64,000 nucleotides of DNA, from NCBI GenBank assembly GCA_963776735.1, contig CAVZNV010000021.1, forward strand, positions 304,210 to 368,209, written 5' to 3'. The stretch is from PALSA-612 sp963776735. Lineage in GTDB: Bacteria > Actinomycetota > Thermoleophilia > Gaiellales > Gaiellaceae. Below, piece by piece: positions 24,109 to 33,246 of this stretch. How positions within the stretch are numbered: the first letter of the stretch is position 1; each line of letters opens with the position of its first letter. A model generated the notes under the pieces. The model saw only the letters and a program-made list of their open reading frames with translations, was not told where the DNA came from and searched no databases. The position numbers and the translations under genes are program-made.

Positions 24109-24220
24109 GCGCGCAGGCGGAAAGGAGGCAGCGGGGCCAACCTCACTTGAACGGCATCGACCGAACGATCACACTACTCAGCGAAACAGGGCTTCACGCA
24201 ACAAGGGAAGGGAGGGCAAT

Positions 24221-25627
24221 ATGCGTCATCGAGTGCGGCTCGGACTGCTGGTCGTGGTCGTGCTGGGTGTCCTTGCCGCTGCCGGCGTCGCCATGGCGTC
24301 GACGAGCGGGAGCAAGGCCGCCAGCCCGATCAAGATCGGGATTCTGTCCGACTGCCAGGGTGCCTTCGGCGCCCAGTATGCGGCCGACATCGGGGGCGCC
24401 GAGGCGGCGTTCGTCCAGTACGCCGGTGCCAAGGCGAAGGACCCGAACGATCCGACCAAGGGCGTCACGGGCGGCGCGTTCGCCGGCCATCCGCTCCAGA
24501 TCGTCGGATTCGGCTGCTCGAACGACAACGCGCAGAAGGCGATCAGCGAGACCAAGCGCCTGATGGAGCAGCTCGGCGCTCATATCCTGATCGGCCCGCT
24601 GTCCGGCGACGAGGCGGTCGCCGTCGCGCACTACGCGCAGGCGCACCCCGCCTGGACGTTCGTGAACGGCACCGCGGGCTCGCAGGACCCAACGCTGCAG
24701 ATCGCGCCGAAGAACTTCTTCAGGTTCAACGGTGACGGCGCGCAGTGGAACGCGGGTCTCGGCGACTACATGTTCCACAAGCTCCACTGGAAGAAGGCCG
24801 CGATCATCATGGACGACTACAGCTTCGGCTGGACGTCCGCGGCCGGCATCATCGCCGAGTTCTGCGCAGTCGGCGGCCAGATCGTCAAGCGGGTGTTCCC
24901 GCCGCTGAACACGACTGACTACTCGTCGTACGTGCGGCAGCTTCCGCCGCCGAGCCAGGTCGACGGGTACTTCTGGGTCGTCGGTGGTACGGGCACGGTC
25001 GCGTCGCTGAAGGCAATGCAGGCGGCGTATCCGGGCTCGGTCTCGAAGACGAAGATCTCCGGCAACCTCTTCCTCGAGGTGACGGGGAACTTCCAGCAGG
25101 TCGCCCCGCTGATCAGCGGCGCGATCGTCGGTGGCTTCGGCACGCCGGGAACCGACTACAAGGCGCCTGCGGCGCTGAAGTACGTCGCCCAGCAGTCGAA
25201 GATCTGGAAGATGATCCCGCCGCTCGGCCCGATGAACACGGCCAACGCGTACAACGGGTTCTACTTCAACTACTACAAGGCCGCGTGGGGCCTGACCAAG
25301 GCTCTGAACTCGGTCGGCGGCAACATCTCGAATCAGAAGCCGCTGCAGACGGCCCTGGGCAAGGTCGTGCTCGCGACGCCGTTCGGCACCGTGAAGCTCG
25401 ACAAGAACCGCCAGGCGGTCGAAGGTGAGTGGACGTACCAGGTCTTCGCCCAGCCGGGGAAGACCGAGGTCAAGACGATCCAGTACATCCCGAACGTCGA
25501 CCAGTCGTTCGGCGGCACGTTCAAGCACTCGTCGCCGCCGCCCGGTCGCACCCAGCCCGGCTGCACCAAGCGCAGCCTGCCGTGGGTCGGCAAGGAGAAG
25601 CCGGTCGTCAACGGCGTCATCCGGTAG
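24221..25627 (+). CDS. Periplasmic/extracellular substrate-binding protein of the Liv-type transporter
   Basis: The 468-residue protein starts with a clear Sec signal (RHRVRLGLLVVVVLGVLAAAGVAMA) and continues as a type I periplasmic-binding fold: PIKIGILSDCQGAFG, a ligand-site region LIGPLSGDEAVAVAHYAQ, GSQDPTLQIAPKNFFRF and KAAIIMDDYSFGW. There is no lipobox cysteine, so release or retention by other means is implied. GGGAAGGGAGGG lies just before the ATG, the strongest ribosome site of this operon, matching the need for excess binding protein. The specific ligand cannot be read. Confidence 0.92.
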   Translation: MRHRVRLGLLVVVVLGVLAAAGVAMASTSGSKAASPIKIGILSDCQGAFGAQYAADIGGAEAAFVQYAGAKAKDPNDPTKGVTGGAFAGHPLQIVGFGCSNDNAQKAISETKRLMEQLGAHILIGPLSGDEAVAVAHYAQAHPAWTFVNGTAGSQDPTLQIAPKNFFRFNGDGAQWNAGLGDYMFHKLHWKKAAIIMDDYSFGWTSAAGIIAEFCAVGGQIVKRVFPPLNTTDYSSYVRQLPPPSQVDGYFWVVGGTGTVASLKAMQAAYPGSVSKTKISGNLFLEVTGNFQQVAPLISGAIVGGFGTPGTDYKAPAALKYVAQQSKIWKMIPPLGPMNTANAYNGFYFNYYKAAWGLTKALNSVGGNISNQKPLQTALGKVVLATPFGTVKLDKNRQAVEGEWTYQVFAQPGKTEVKTIQYIPNVDQSFGGTFKHSSPPPGRTQPGCTKRSLPWVGKEKPVVNGVIR

Positions 25628-25630
25628 GTA

Positions 25631-26428
25631 GTGACGGAAGCAGCAACCGAAGTCGCAGCTCAGCAGTCCGAGAGCACCCGGCCGACCCTCCGCTTGCGGG
25701 GGGTCGGCCGGCGCTTCGGTGGGCTGCACGCGGTCCGGGAGGTCGACCTCGAGATCCCGGCCGGCGAGCGGCGGGCGATCCTCGGCCCGAACGGCGCCGG
25801 CAAGACGACGCTGTTCAACGTGATCGCAGGCGACATGCCCGCGACGTCGGGAACGGTGGAGCTGTTCGGCCGGGACGTGACCACGCTGCCGGCCCGGCAC
25901 CGCGCCAAGCTCGGCCTTGCCCGGACGTACCAGCAGTCGCGCCTTTTCCTCGGCATGTCGGTCGAGGACAACATCTACCTCTCGATCGTCGGCGTCGAGG
26001 GCGGTCGGGTGCGGCCCGTCCTCACCCGTCGCGACCGGGAGTTCAGAGAGCGGGCCCGCCAGGCTGCAGGCCGCGCCGCGATCCAGGGGAAGCTGAATGA
26101 GATCGTCGGCTCGCTGTCGCACGGCGAGCACCGGCAGGTCGCGATCGCGATGGCCCTCGCTGCCAGGCCGCGCGTGCTCATGCTCGACGAGCCGGCCTCC
26201 GGACTCTCACGCGGCGAGCGGACCCTCCTCACCGAGCTCCTGCTCGGCCTCGATCGCGACATCACGCTCGTGCTGATCGAGCACGACATGGACATCGCAC
26301 TCCGCGTCGCCGAGCAAGTGACGATGATGCACGACGGCCGCGTCATCGTCGAAGGCACGCCCGAGGAGATCCGCGGCAACCAGCTCGTGCACGACCTCTA
26401 CCTCGGCAGTGGGCACAGAAATGAGTGA
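25631..26428 (+). CDS. livG: ABC transporter ATP-binding protein LivG
   Basis: The 265-residue ATPase has Walker A GPNGAGKTT (about residue 55), Q-loop TYQQSRLF, the signature SLSHGEHRQVAIAMALA (the usual LSGGQ reads LSHGE, typical for LivG), Walker B RVLMLDEPASGLS and the H-loop in LIEHDMDIAL. The GTG start lies 3 bases after the binding-protein stop. The C-terminal overlap with livF is 8 bases. Together with LivF it drives the LivHM channel. Confidence 0.93.
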   Translation: MTEAATEVAAQQSESTRPTLRLRGVGRRFGGLHAVREVDLEIPAGERRAILGPNGAGKTTLFNVIAGDMPATSGTVELFGRDVTTLPARHRAKLGLARTYQQSRLFLGMSVEDNIYLSIVGVEGGRVRPVLTRRDREFRERARQAAGRAAIQGKLNEIVGSLSHGEHRQVAIAMALAARPRVLMLDEPASGLSRGERTLLTELLLGLDRDITLVLIEHDMDIALRVAEQVTMMHDGRVIVEGTPEEIRGNQLVHDLYLGSGHRNE

Positions 26429-27155
26429 CGCTCTGCTCGAGGTCTCGGGCCTCGACGCCTTCTACGGGTCGGCGCACATCCTCCAGGGCGTCGAGTTCTC
26501 GATGGGTTCGGAGTCGGTCGCGATCGTCGGCCGGAACGGGATGGGCAAGACGACCCTGTGCTGCGCGATCATGGGTCTGATGCCGTCGTTCGGCGGTTCG
26601 GCGAAGGGCTCGATCAAGCTCGAGGGGCAGGAGCTGCTCGGCCGCCCGTCCTACAAGGTGGCCGCGCAGGGGATTGGCTACGTGCCGCAGGGCCGCCGCC
26701 TGTTCCCGTCACTGTCCGTCGACGAGCACCTGCGGATCATCCCCAGGCGCCGCGCGGTCAAGGACGGCTGGACGGCGGACAAGATCTACGACCTCTTCCC
26801 GCGGCTCGCGGAGCGGAAGGGAAACGGCGGCGCGCAGCTCTCGGGCGGCGAGCAGCAGATGCTCGCGATCGGCCGCGCCCTGCTCACGAACCCGAAGCTC
26901 CTGGTCATGGACGAGCCCTCCGAGGGACTCGCGCCGGCGATCATCGAGAACCTGGTCGAGGTGTTCAAGCGCCTCGAGTCGGACGGGCTGCGCATCCTCC
27001 TGATCGAGCAGAACCTCGGCGTCGCCACCTCGCTCGCGAAGCGCCAGCTGATCATGGTCGGCGGCGAGATCGCGACCGAGACCGAGGCAGACGCGCTCGC
27101 CGGCGACCCGGACATGCAGCGCCGCTTCCTCGGCGTCGAGCCGCTGGCGCACTGA
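26421..27155 (+). CDS. livF: ABC transporter ATP-binding protein LivF
   Basis: The 244-residue ATPase has Walker A GRNGMGKTT, the Q-loop region GYVPQGRRLFPSLSVDEHL typical of LivF, signature LSGGEQQMLAIGRAL, Walker B KLLVMDEPSEGLAP and the histidine loop replaced by IEQN, as usual for LivF. The ATG at 26421 is preferred to an upstream in-frame GTG at 26409, since it gives the standard N-terminus MSDALLEVSGLDAFYGSAHIL after an 8-base overlap with livG. Confidence 0.93.
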   Translation: MSDALLEVSGLDAFYGSAHILQGVEFSMGSESVAIVGRNGMGKTTLCCAIMGLMPSFGGSAKGSIKLEGQELLGRPSYKVAAQGIGYVPQGRRLFPSLSVDEHLRIIPRRRAVKDGWTADKIYDLFPRLAERKGNGGAQLSGGEQQMLAIGRALLTNPKLLVMDEPSEGLAPAIIENLVEVFKRLESDGLRILLIEQNLGVATSLAKRQLIMVGGEIATETEADALAGDPDMQRRFLGVEPLAH

Positions 27156-27159
27156 CGTC

Positions 27160-28071
27160 GTGACCTCTCGCGCCGCCCTCGCCGCCGGCTTCGTCTCCGT
27201 CGCCGCGCTCCTTCTCGCGGGTTGCGGCGGTTCTGCGAAGCCGCGCCCCGACCTGATCTTCGTCTCGACCAAGAGCGGGGTCTACGACATCTACGCGATG
27301 AACGCGGACGGCACGCGCCAGCAGCGCCTGACGCGCGGCTCGGAGACGAATGCCGGCACGCCCCAGGGCCTCTTCTACGCGCTCGATCCCGCCTACTCGC
27401 CCGACGGGAAGCTGATCGCGTTGAGGAGCAACCGCTCCGGCCAGAGCGCGATCTGGATCATGGACGCGGACGGGAAGAACGCCCACCAGATCACGCACGG
27501 CCCGCAGGACGAGCATCCGACCTGGTCTCCGGACGGTAAGCGCATCGCGTTCAAGCGCGGCAAGACGGGCGCGATCTACGTCATGGACGCCGACGGCAAG
27601 AACGCCCGCCGGATCACCCACAGCCAGGGGGAGGAGAGCGACCCTGCGTGGTCGCCGGACGGCAGGTGGATCGCGTTCGTCCGGGTCACGATCAACACGC
27701 CGGTCAAGGAGGTGTGGATCGTGCACCCGGACGGCACCGGCGTGCGCATGGTCACTGCGCTCGCCCACTCGGTAGGTGGTCCGGCCTGGTCGCCGGACAG
27801 CAAGCTGATCGCCTTCTCGAGCGACCTGCGGGGAAACTTCGGCATCTACACGATCACGCCGGCGGGCAAGCACCTGAAGGTCGTCAGCGCCACCGGCGTC
27901 GACTCGTTCGATCCGGCCTGGTCGCCGGACGGCAAGACGATCGCGTTCCAGCGCAACGGGTCGATCGTCACCGTTCCGGTCGGCCCCGGCGAGGAGTCGG
28001 TGCTGACGAATCCGAACGACAACGACTCGAGCCCCGCCTGGAACCCGGTCCAGGCGCGCGGGAAGGAGTGA
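27160..28071 (+). CDS. PD40/TolB-like beta-propeller lipoprotein
   Basis: The 303-residue protein has a lipoprotein signal (AAGFVSVAALLLAGCGGS, lipobox LAGC near residue 23). Seven repeats of the PD40 type follow (for example DPAYSPDGKLIALRSN, HPTWSPDGKRIAFKR, DPAWSPDGRWIAF), with IYVMDADGKNARRIT between them. This is a surface-anchored WD40-like propeller without catalytic residues. It starts 4 bases after livF and ends 1 base before the UPF0261 gene, so it is probably in the same operon and may be a sensing or scaffold partner of the transporter. Confidence 0.88.
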   Translation: MTSRAALAAGFVSVAALLLAGCGGSAKPRPDLIFVSTKSGVYDIYAMNADGTRQQRLTRGSETNAGTPQGLFYALDPAYSPDGKLIALRSNRSGQSAIWIMDADGKNAHQITHGPQDEHPTWSPDGKRIAFKRGKTGAIYVMDADGKNARRITHSQGEESDPAWSPDGRWIAFVRVTINTPVKEVWIVHPDGTGVRMVTALAHSVGGPAWSPDSKLIAFSSDLRGNFGIYTITPAGKHLKVVSATGVDSFDPAWSPDGKTIAFQRNGSIVTVPVGPGEESVLTNPNDNDSSPAWNPVQARGKE

Positions 28072-28072
28072 C

Positions 28073-29284
28073 ATGGCGACCGTCGTCCTCCTCGGAACGC
28101 TGGACACGAAAGGCGCCGAGTACGCGTACCTCCGCGACCGACTGATCGAGCAAGGCGTGGACACGCTGCTCGTCGACACCGGCGTCTTCGAGCCGCAAGT
28201 AGTGCCGGACGTGTCGCGCGAGGACGTGGCCGCGGCGGGCGGGGCGAACGTCGCCGAGCTTGCGGACGCGGGCGACCGCGGCGCGGCGGTCGAGGCCATG
28301 GCGCGCGGCGCGGCCGAGGTCGTCAAGCGGCTGCACGCGGAGGGCCGCCTGGACGGCGTCGTCTCGGTCGGCGGCTCGGGCAACTCGTCGATCGCCGGCA
28401 TCGCCATGCGCGTGCTGCCCGTCGGCGTCCCGAAGCTGATCGTGTCGACCGTGGCCTCGGGAGACACGCGGCCGTACATGGGCGCCTCGGACGTGACGAT
28501 GACCTACTCGGTCGTCGACATCGCCGGGATTAACCAGATCTCGGCACGGATCCTGACCAATGCGGCCGGAGCGATCGCGGGCATGGTCAAGGCGCAGCAG
28601 CCGCCGCTCGCCGACACGAAGCCGCTCGTCACCGCCTCGATGTTCGGCGTCACGACGCCGGCCGTGACGCGGGCGCGGGAGCGGCTCGAGGAGCTCGGCT
28701 ACGAGGTTCTCGTCTTCCACATGACCGGCACCGGGGGCGAGTCGATGGAGGAGCTGATGCGCGCCGGGTTCATCGCCGGCTCGCTCGACGTGACGACGAC
28801 CGAACTCGCCGACGAGCTCGTCGGCGGCGTGCTGCCCGCCTATCCGGGGCGCCTGCAGGCGGCGGGCGAGCTGGGTCTGCCGCAGGTCGTCTCGCTCGGC
28901 GCGCTCGACATGGTCAACTTCGGGCCGCGCGAGAGCGTGCCCGAGCGCTTCGAGGGCCGGAACCTCTACGTCCACAACCCGACGATCACGCTGATGCGGA
29001 CGACGCCGGACGAATGCTGCGAGCTCGGACGGCGGATCGGCCGCAAGCTGTCGGGCGCGAAGGGCCCGACAGCGCTGTTCGTGCCGCTGAAGGGCGTCTC
29101 GATGATCGCGACCGAGGGCCAGCCCTTCCACGATCCGGAGGCCGACGCGGCGCTGCTCGAAGGCCTGCGCGAGACGCTCGGCTCGAACGTCGAGGTGCAC
29201 GAGCTGGACACGGACGTGAACGACGAGTCGTTCGCGCTGGCCATGGCAGATCGCCTCGACGAGATGATCCGGGAGGGCCGATGA
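28073..29284 (+). CDS. UPF0261 / Tm-1-like ATP-binding protein
   Basis: The 403-residue protein matches the Tm-1-like family: VVLLGTLDTKGAEYAYLRDRLIEQG at the start, SVGGSGNSSIAGIAMRVLPVGVPKLIVSTVASGD with its glycine-rich nucleotide-site region, then VFHMTGTGGESMEELM. In plants the related Tm-1 inhibits a viral replicase. In bacteria the role is unknown, but the gene is regularly paired with a PEP-mutase-like TIM-barrel gene, as here (4-base ATGA overlap). The bacterial pair is thought to act on a small metabolite. Confidence 0.9.
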   Translation: MATVVLLGTLDTKGAEYAYLRDRLIEQGVDTLLVDTGVFEPQVVPDVSREDVAAAGGANVAELADAGDRGAAVEAMARGAAEVVKRLHAEGRLDGVVSVGGSGNSSIAGIAMRVLPVGVPKLIVSTVASGDTRPYMGASDVTMTYSVVDIAGINQISARILTNAAGAIAGMVKAQQPPLADTKPLVTASMFGVTTPAVTRARERLEELGYEVLVFHMTGTGGESMEELMRAGFIAGSLDVTTTELADELVGGVLPAYPGRLQAAGELGLPQVVSLGALDMVNFGPRESVPERFEGRNLYVHNPTITLMRTTPDECCELGRRIGRKLSGAKGPTALFVPLKGVSMIATEGQPFHDPEADAALLEGLRETLGSNVEVHELDTDVNDESFALAMADRLDEMIREGR

Positions 29285-30111
29285 CGCGCGACCAGGCACT
29301 GGCGCGGCTGCGCGCGCAGGTCGCGGCCGGCAAGCCGATCATCGGCGCAGGTGCCGGCACGGGTCTCTCGGCGAAGTGCGCCGAGGCGGGCGGCGGCGAC
29401 CTGATCATCATCTACAACTCGGGCCGCTACCGCATGGCGGGCCGCGGCTCGCTCGCCGGGCTCCTGCCGTATGGCGATGCGAACGCGATCGTCGTCGACA
29501 TGGCGCGGGAGGTGCTGCCGATCGTGCGCGAGACGCCGGTGCTCGCCGGAGTGTGCGGGACCGACCCGTTCCGGCTCATGCCCGTCTTCCTCGAGGAGCT
29601 GAAGCGCATCGGCTTCTCGGGCGTCCAGAACTTCCCCACGGTCGGGCTCTTCGACGGCGAGTTCCGCCAGAACCTGGAGGAAACCGGGATGGGCTACGGG
29701 CTCGAGGTGGAGATGATCCGGCAGGCGCGTGCGCTCGACCTGCTCACCTGCCCGTACGTGTTCACGCCGGACGAGGCGCGCGCGATGGCCGAGGCGGGCG
29801 CGGACGTGCTCGTCCCGCACATGGGCCTGACGACGAAGGGCACGATCGGCGCGCACACGGCGAAGACGCTCGACCAGTCCGTCGAGCTCGTCCAGGCGAT
29901 GCACGATGCGGCGAAGGAGATCAACCCGGACGTGATCGTCCTCTGCCACGGCGGCCCGATCGCCGAGCCCGAGGACGCGGCCTATGTGCTCGAACGGACG
30001 ATGGGCGTCGTCGGCTTCTTCGGCGCCTCGTCCATGGAGCGGCTCCCGACGGAGGTGGCGATGACCGAGAACATGAAGCGCTTCAAGGCGATCCCGGCAG
30101 GTGCTCGATGA
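29281..30111 (+). CDS. TIM-barrel protein of the phosphoenolpyruvate hydrolase-like family (Tm-1 partner)
   Basis: The 276-residue protein begins with AGKPIIGAGAGTGLSAKCAEAGGGDLIIIYNSGRYRMAGRGSLAGLLPYGDAN, followed by GVCGTDPFRLM, GVQNFPTVGLFDGEFR and VLCHGGPIAEPEDAAYVL. These define a conserved family annotated as PEP hydrolase-like; its active site lies at the barrel's C-terminal end. In fungi and plants the two partners are fused, so the two gene products here probably work as one enzyme of unknown substrate. It overlaps both neighbours by 4 bases. Confidence 0.88.
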   Translation: MTRDQALARLRAQVAAGKPIIGAGAGTGLSAKCAEAGGGDLIIIYNSGRYRMAGRGSLAGLLPYGDANAIVVDMAREVLPIVRETPVLAGVCGTDPFRLMPVFLEELKRIGFSGVQNFPTVGLFDGEFRQNLEETGMGYGLEVEMIRQARALDLLTCPYVFTPDEARAMAEAGADVLVPHMGLTTKGTIGAHTAKTLDQSVELVQAMHDAAKEINPDVIVLCHGGPIAEPEDAAYVLERTMGVVGFFGASSMERLPTEVAMTENMKRFKAIPAGAR

Positions 30112-30506
30112 CGTTTCGCACGGCCGCGGACATCCGGAGGGACGAGCACGACTGGGGCACGTTCGCCGCGGTCAGCTCGCCCGCAGACGGGGCGGAGCGG
30201 ATCATGACCGTCGAGGCCCTGTTCCTGCCCGGCAAGAGCCATGCCTTCCACCGGCATCCGCACCAGGAAGAGGTGATCTACGTCCTGGAGGGCGAGCTCG
30301 AGCAGTGGGTCGAGCACGAGCGGCGCGTGCTCGGGCCCGGTGACGCGGTCGTGATCCCGGCGGCCGTGGTGCACGCGTCCTACAACGAGAGCGACCGGCC
30401 CGCGAGGATCCTCGCCATCCTCTCGCCCTGCGTCGGCGAGGCCGGCTACGAGGTCGAGGAGCTCGCCGACGTCGAGCCGTGGCGCTCGCTGCGAGGAGGC
30501 GCGTGA
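30108..30506 (+). CDS. Cupin-domain protein
   Basis: The 132-residue protein has a complete cupin metal motif: SHAFHRHPHQEEVIYVLEGELEQWV (HxHxxxxE type) and, after a linker, GPGDAVVIPAAVVHASYNES (third histidine). It should be a small metal-binding enzyme or sensor. It is translated with the Tm-1/TIM-barrel pair (ATGA overlap) and shares one base with the next gene's ATG, so a direct role in the same pathway is likely. Confidence 0.85.
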   Translation: MTFRTAADIRRDEHDWGTFAAVSSPADGAERIMTVEALFLPGKSHAFHRHPHQEEVIYVLEGELEQWVEHERRVLGPGDAVVIPAAVVHASYNESDRPARILAILSPCVGEAGYEVEELADVEPWRSLRGGA

Positions 30507-31477
30507 TGCAGGCGTTCCGGATCCACGAAGGCGGCGAAGGCCGCTACGAGGAGGCGCCCGACCCCGTCGCGGGGCCTGGCGAGGTGCTCGTCGAGCTCCG
30601 CGCGGCGGCGCTGAACCGGCGCGACCTTCTCGTCCGCAACCCGCCCGGCCCCGCCTACGACTTCCCCAAGCCGTTCGTCGCGGGCCACGACGGCGCGGGC
30701 CTGCGGCGTGACACCGGCGAGGAGGTCGTGCTCTACCCGGGCGTGGGGTGGGGGCCGAGCGACGACGTGCCCGAGGCGCTCAAGTGGCTCGGCGGGCCGC
30801 TCGACGGCACGTTCGCCGAGCTCGTCGTGGTGCCGGAGGAGTGCGTCTTCCCGAAGCCGGCGCGGCTCTCGTTCGAGGAAGCGGCGTCCTTGCCGGTCGC
30901 CGGAATGACCGCCTACCGCGCGCTGTTCCCCGTCGGACGGCTCGAGGTGGGCGAGACCGTGCTCGTGATCGGCGCGGGCGGCGGCGCGTCGACGTTCGCG
31001 ATCGCGCTCGCCGCGCAGGCGGGCGCCCGCGTGCTCGTCACGTCGTCGAGCGAGGAGAAGATCGACCGCTCTCGCGAGCACGGCGCGGAGGGCGGCGTGC
31101 TCTACACGGAAGGCGACTGGGCCGCGGCCGTGCGGGAGCTCGCGCCGGACGGTGTCGACCTCGTCGTCGACTCGATCGGCACGACGTGGCCCGACTCACT
31201 GCGCGCCCTCCGCCGCGGCGGCCGGCTCGTCGTCTTCGGCGGCACCGGCGGCCCGACAGTGGAGCTCGACGTGCGCTTCCTGTACCTGAACTGGCTCTCG
31301 ATCCTCGGCACGACCGGCGCGTCGCCACGGCAGTTCGGCGCCTTCCTGGAGATGGTGCAGGCGGGCTCCTGGTCGCCAGCGATCGACAGCGTGCACCCGC
31401 TCGCGGAGGCCGAAGCAGGCTACGAGCGGCTCCGTGCCGGCCACTACGGCAAGGTCGTGCTGGCGGTGGCGTCGTGA
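30506..31477 (+). CDS. Quinone-oxidoreductase/MDR-type zinc-independent alcohol dehydrogenase family protein
   Basis: The 323-residue protein has the medium-chain dehydrogenase layout: an N-terminal GroES-like domain (GPGEVLVELRAAALNRRDLLVRN), then the Rossmann motif TVLVIGAGGGASTFAIALAAQAGARVLVTS and a C-terminal SPAIDSVHPLAEAEAGYERLRAGHYGKVVL. The zinc-ligand cysteines are missing, so it is likely a quinone oxidoreductase- or crotonyl-CoA reductase-like NADPH enzyme. GAGGAGG lies about ten bases upstream of the ATG, whose first base is the last base of the previous stop. Confidence 0.88.
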   Translation: MQAFRIHEGGEGRYEEAPDPVAGPGEVLVELRAAALNRRDLLVRNPPGPAYDFPKPFVAGHDGAGLRRDTGEEVVLYPGVGWGPSDDVPEALKWLGGPLDGTFAELVVVPEECVFPKPARLSFEEAASLPVAGMTAYRALFPVGRLEVGETVLVIGAGGGASTFAIALAAQAGARVLVTSSSEEKIDRSREHGAEGGVLYTEGDWAAAVRELAPDGVDLVVDSIGTTWPDSLRALRRGGRLVVFGGTGGPTVELDVRFLYLNWLSILGTTGASPRQFGAFLEMVQAGSWSPAIDSVHPLAEAEAGYERLRAGHYGKVVLAVAS

Positions 31478-33246
31478 CGGTCACGACCGGGGCAGAGGGC
31501 GTCCGCTGGGATCTGACCCCGCTCGCGCCGTCCGAGCCGGCCATGCGGGAGCGCATGGAGGAGGCGGTCGCAGATGCAGCCGCGTTCGTCGAGCGCTGGC
31601 CCGTCGCGGCGATCCAGACGGCCGAGCCGGCCGCGCTGGCCGAGCTGCTGCGCGAGCTGGCGTCGCTGCGCGCTGCCCGCGACGAGGTCGCCGAATGGTC
31701 GATGCTCCTCCAGTGGTCGGACGGCGAGAACCCGGCCACGGCGGACGTCTCGGCCTGGGTGGAGGAACGCCTGCCCCGGATCGACGAGGCGCTGCGACAC
31801 TTCGAGCTCGCCTGGGCGGCCGTGCCCGACGAGCGCGCCGAGTCGGTCGCAGACGACGAACAGGTTGCGCACGACCGCCACTACCTCCGTTCGATCCGCC
31901 GCTTCGCGCCGTTCATGCTCTCGCCCGGCGAGGAGCGTGTGCTGGCGGCGCGGGAGGCGAGCGCGAACGCAGCCTGGCGATCGCTCCGCGACCGGACGCT
32001 GGGAGCGCTCGCGACCGGGTTCGACGACGGCACCGGCGCTCGCGAGTGGTCGCTCTCCGAGCTCGAGGCGGCCCGGCGGAACAACCCTGATCGCGACGTG
32101 CGACGGCGGGCGGCGGCGGCCGTACGAGATCTCGTCGAGCCGGTCCAGCCTGTGCTCGCCCAGTGCTACGACGCGGTCGTGGCCGACCGGCTCGCGGTGG
32201 ACGGCCTTCGCGGCCACGAGGATCCGATGGCGGCGCGGAATCTCGAGAACGAGATCGACGCCGCCGTGGTGGAGTCGCTGGTCTCCGCGGCCGAAGCCCA
32301 TCGCGACCTCGGTGCCCGCTGGTACGCAGCGAAGGCGCGTCTGCTCGGGATCGAACGTCTGGAGACGTACGACCTCGCTGTCGGGGCCGTCGAGTCGGCG
32401 CCGTTGCCGTGGGACGACGCCCGGCGGATCGCCGTGGACGGCTTTACGAGCCTTTCCCCCGAGCTCGGCACCGAGGCGGAACGCTTCTTCGCGGAGCACC
32501 GTGTCGATGCCGAGATTCGTCGCGGCAAGCCGTTCGGCGCGTTCTGCGTCCAGCCGAGCACGCGCGTCCCCGGCTTCGTGCTCACCAACTGGTCCGGCGA
32601 GGTCGGCGGGCTCAGCGCGCTGAGCCACGAGCTCGGCCACGGCCTCCACTTCGCGCTCGCCGGCCGGACCCAGACCGAGCACTCGTTCAAGGCAGGACTG
32701 ACGATCTCGGAGATCCCGTCGACGTTCGCCGAGCTCGCGCTCGTCGACCGGCTCCTCGAGGAAGGGTCACCGTTGGCCCGGGCGGCGCTCGCGAACGAGC
32801 TCGACCAGATGGTCGCCGTCGCGTTCATGGCGACGGCGTTCGTGCGGTTCGAGCAGCGGACGTACGGTGCACGCGCCGAAGGACAGGCGCTGACGCCGGA
32901 ACGGCTTTCGGACCTCTGCGGCGCCGCGGTCGGCGAGGCGTACGGCGACGGCGTCGGCGACGAGCTGGGCATGCTCCCCATCGGCTGGGCGCTGTTCCCG
33001 CACTTCGTGCACGAGCGCTTCTACATGTACGCGTACGTGTTCGCGCTCCTCGTCGCGGCGGCGCTGGTACGCCGCTCGCGCGAGCCCGGCTTCGCGGATC
33101 GCTACCTGGAGTTCCTGGCGAGAGGCGGGTCGGGGTCGCCCGAGGAGCTGCTCGCGATCGTCGGCGTCGACCTGGCCGCGCCGACCGTCTGGGAGGACGG
33201 CTTCGCGCTGATCGCGAGCTGGCTCAACGCGATCGAGCAGGGCTAG
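31474..33246 (+). CDS. M3-family oligoendopeptidase (PepF-like)
   Basis: The 590-residue protein has the M3 zinc site LSHELGHGLHF (HELGH at residues 385-389) and the third ligand in TISEIPSTFAE (E413). An N-terminal helical region is typical of oligoendopeptidase F and its relatives. It has no signal peptide, so it should degrade short peptides in the cytoplasm. The GTG start overlaps the preceding oxidoreductase stop by 4 bases. Its stop overlaps the convergent nitroreductase stop. Confidence 0.92.
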   Translation: MTVTTGAEGVRWDLTPLAPSEPAMRERMEEAVADAAAFVERWPVAAIQTAEPAALAELLRELASLRAARDEVAEWSMLLQWSDGENPATADVSAWVEERLPRIDEALRHFELAWAAVPDERAESVADDEQVAHDRHYLRSIRRFAPFMLSPGEERVLAAREASANAAWRSLRDRTLGALATGFDDGTGAREWSLSELEAARRNNPDRDVRRRAAAAVRDLVEPVQPVLAQCYDAVVADRLAVDGLRGHEDPMAARNLENEIDAAVVESLVSAAEAHRDLGARWYAAKARLLGIERLETYDLAVGAVESAPLPWDDARRIAVDGFTSLSPELGTEAERFFAEHRVDAEIRRGKPFGAFCVQPSTRVPGFVLTNWSGEVGGLSALSHELGHGLHFALAGRTQTEHSFKAGLTISEIPSTFAELALVDRLLEEGSPLARAALANELDQMVAVAFMATAFVRFEQRTYGARAEGQALTPERLSDLCGAAVGEAYGDGVGDELGMLPIGWALFPHFVHERFYMYAYVFALLVAAALVRRSREPGFADRYLEFLARGGSGSPEELLAIVGVDLAAPTVWEDGFALIASWLNAIEQG

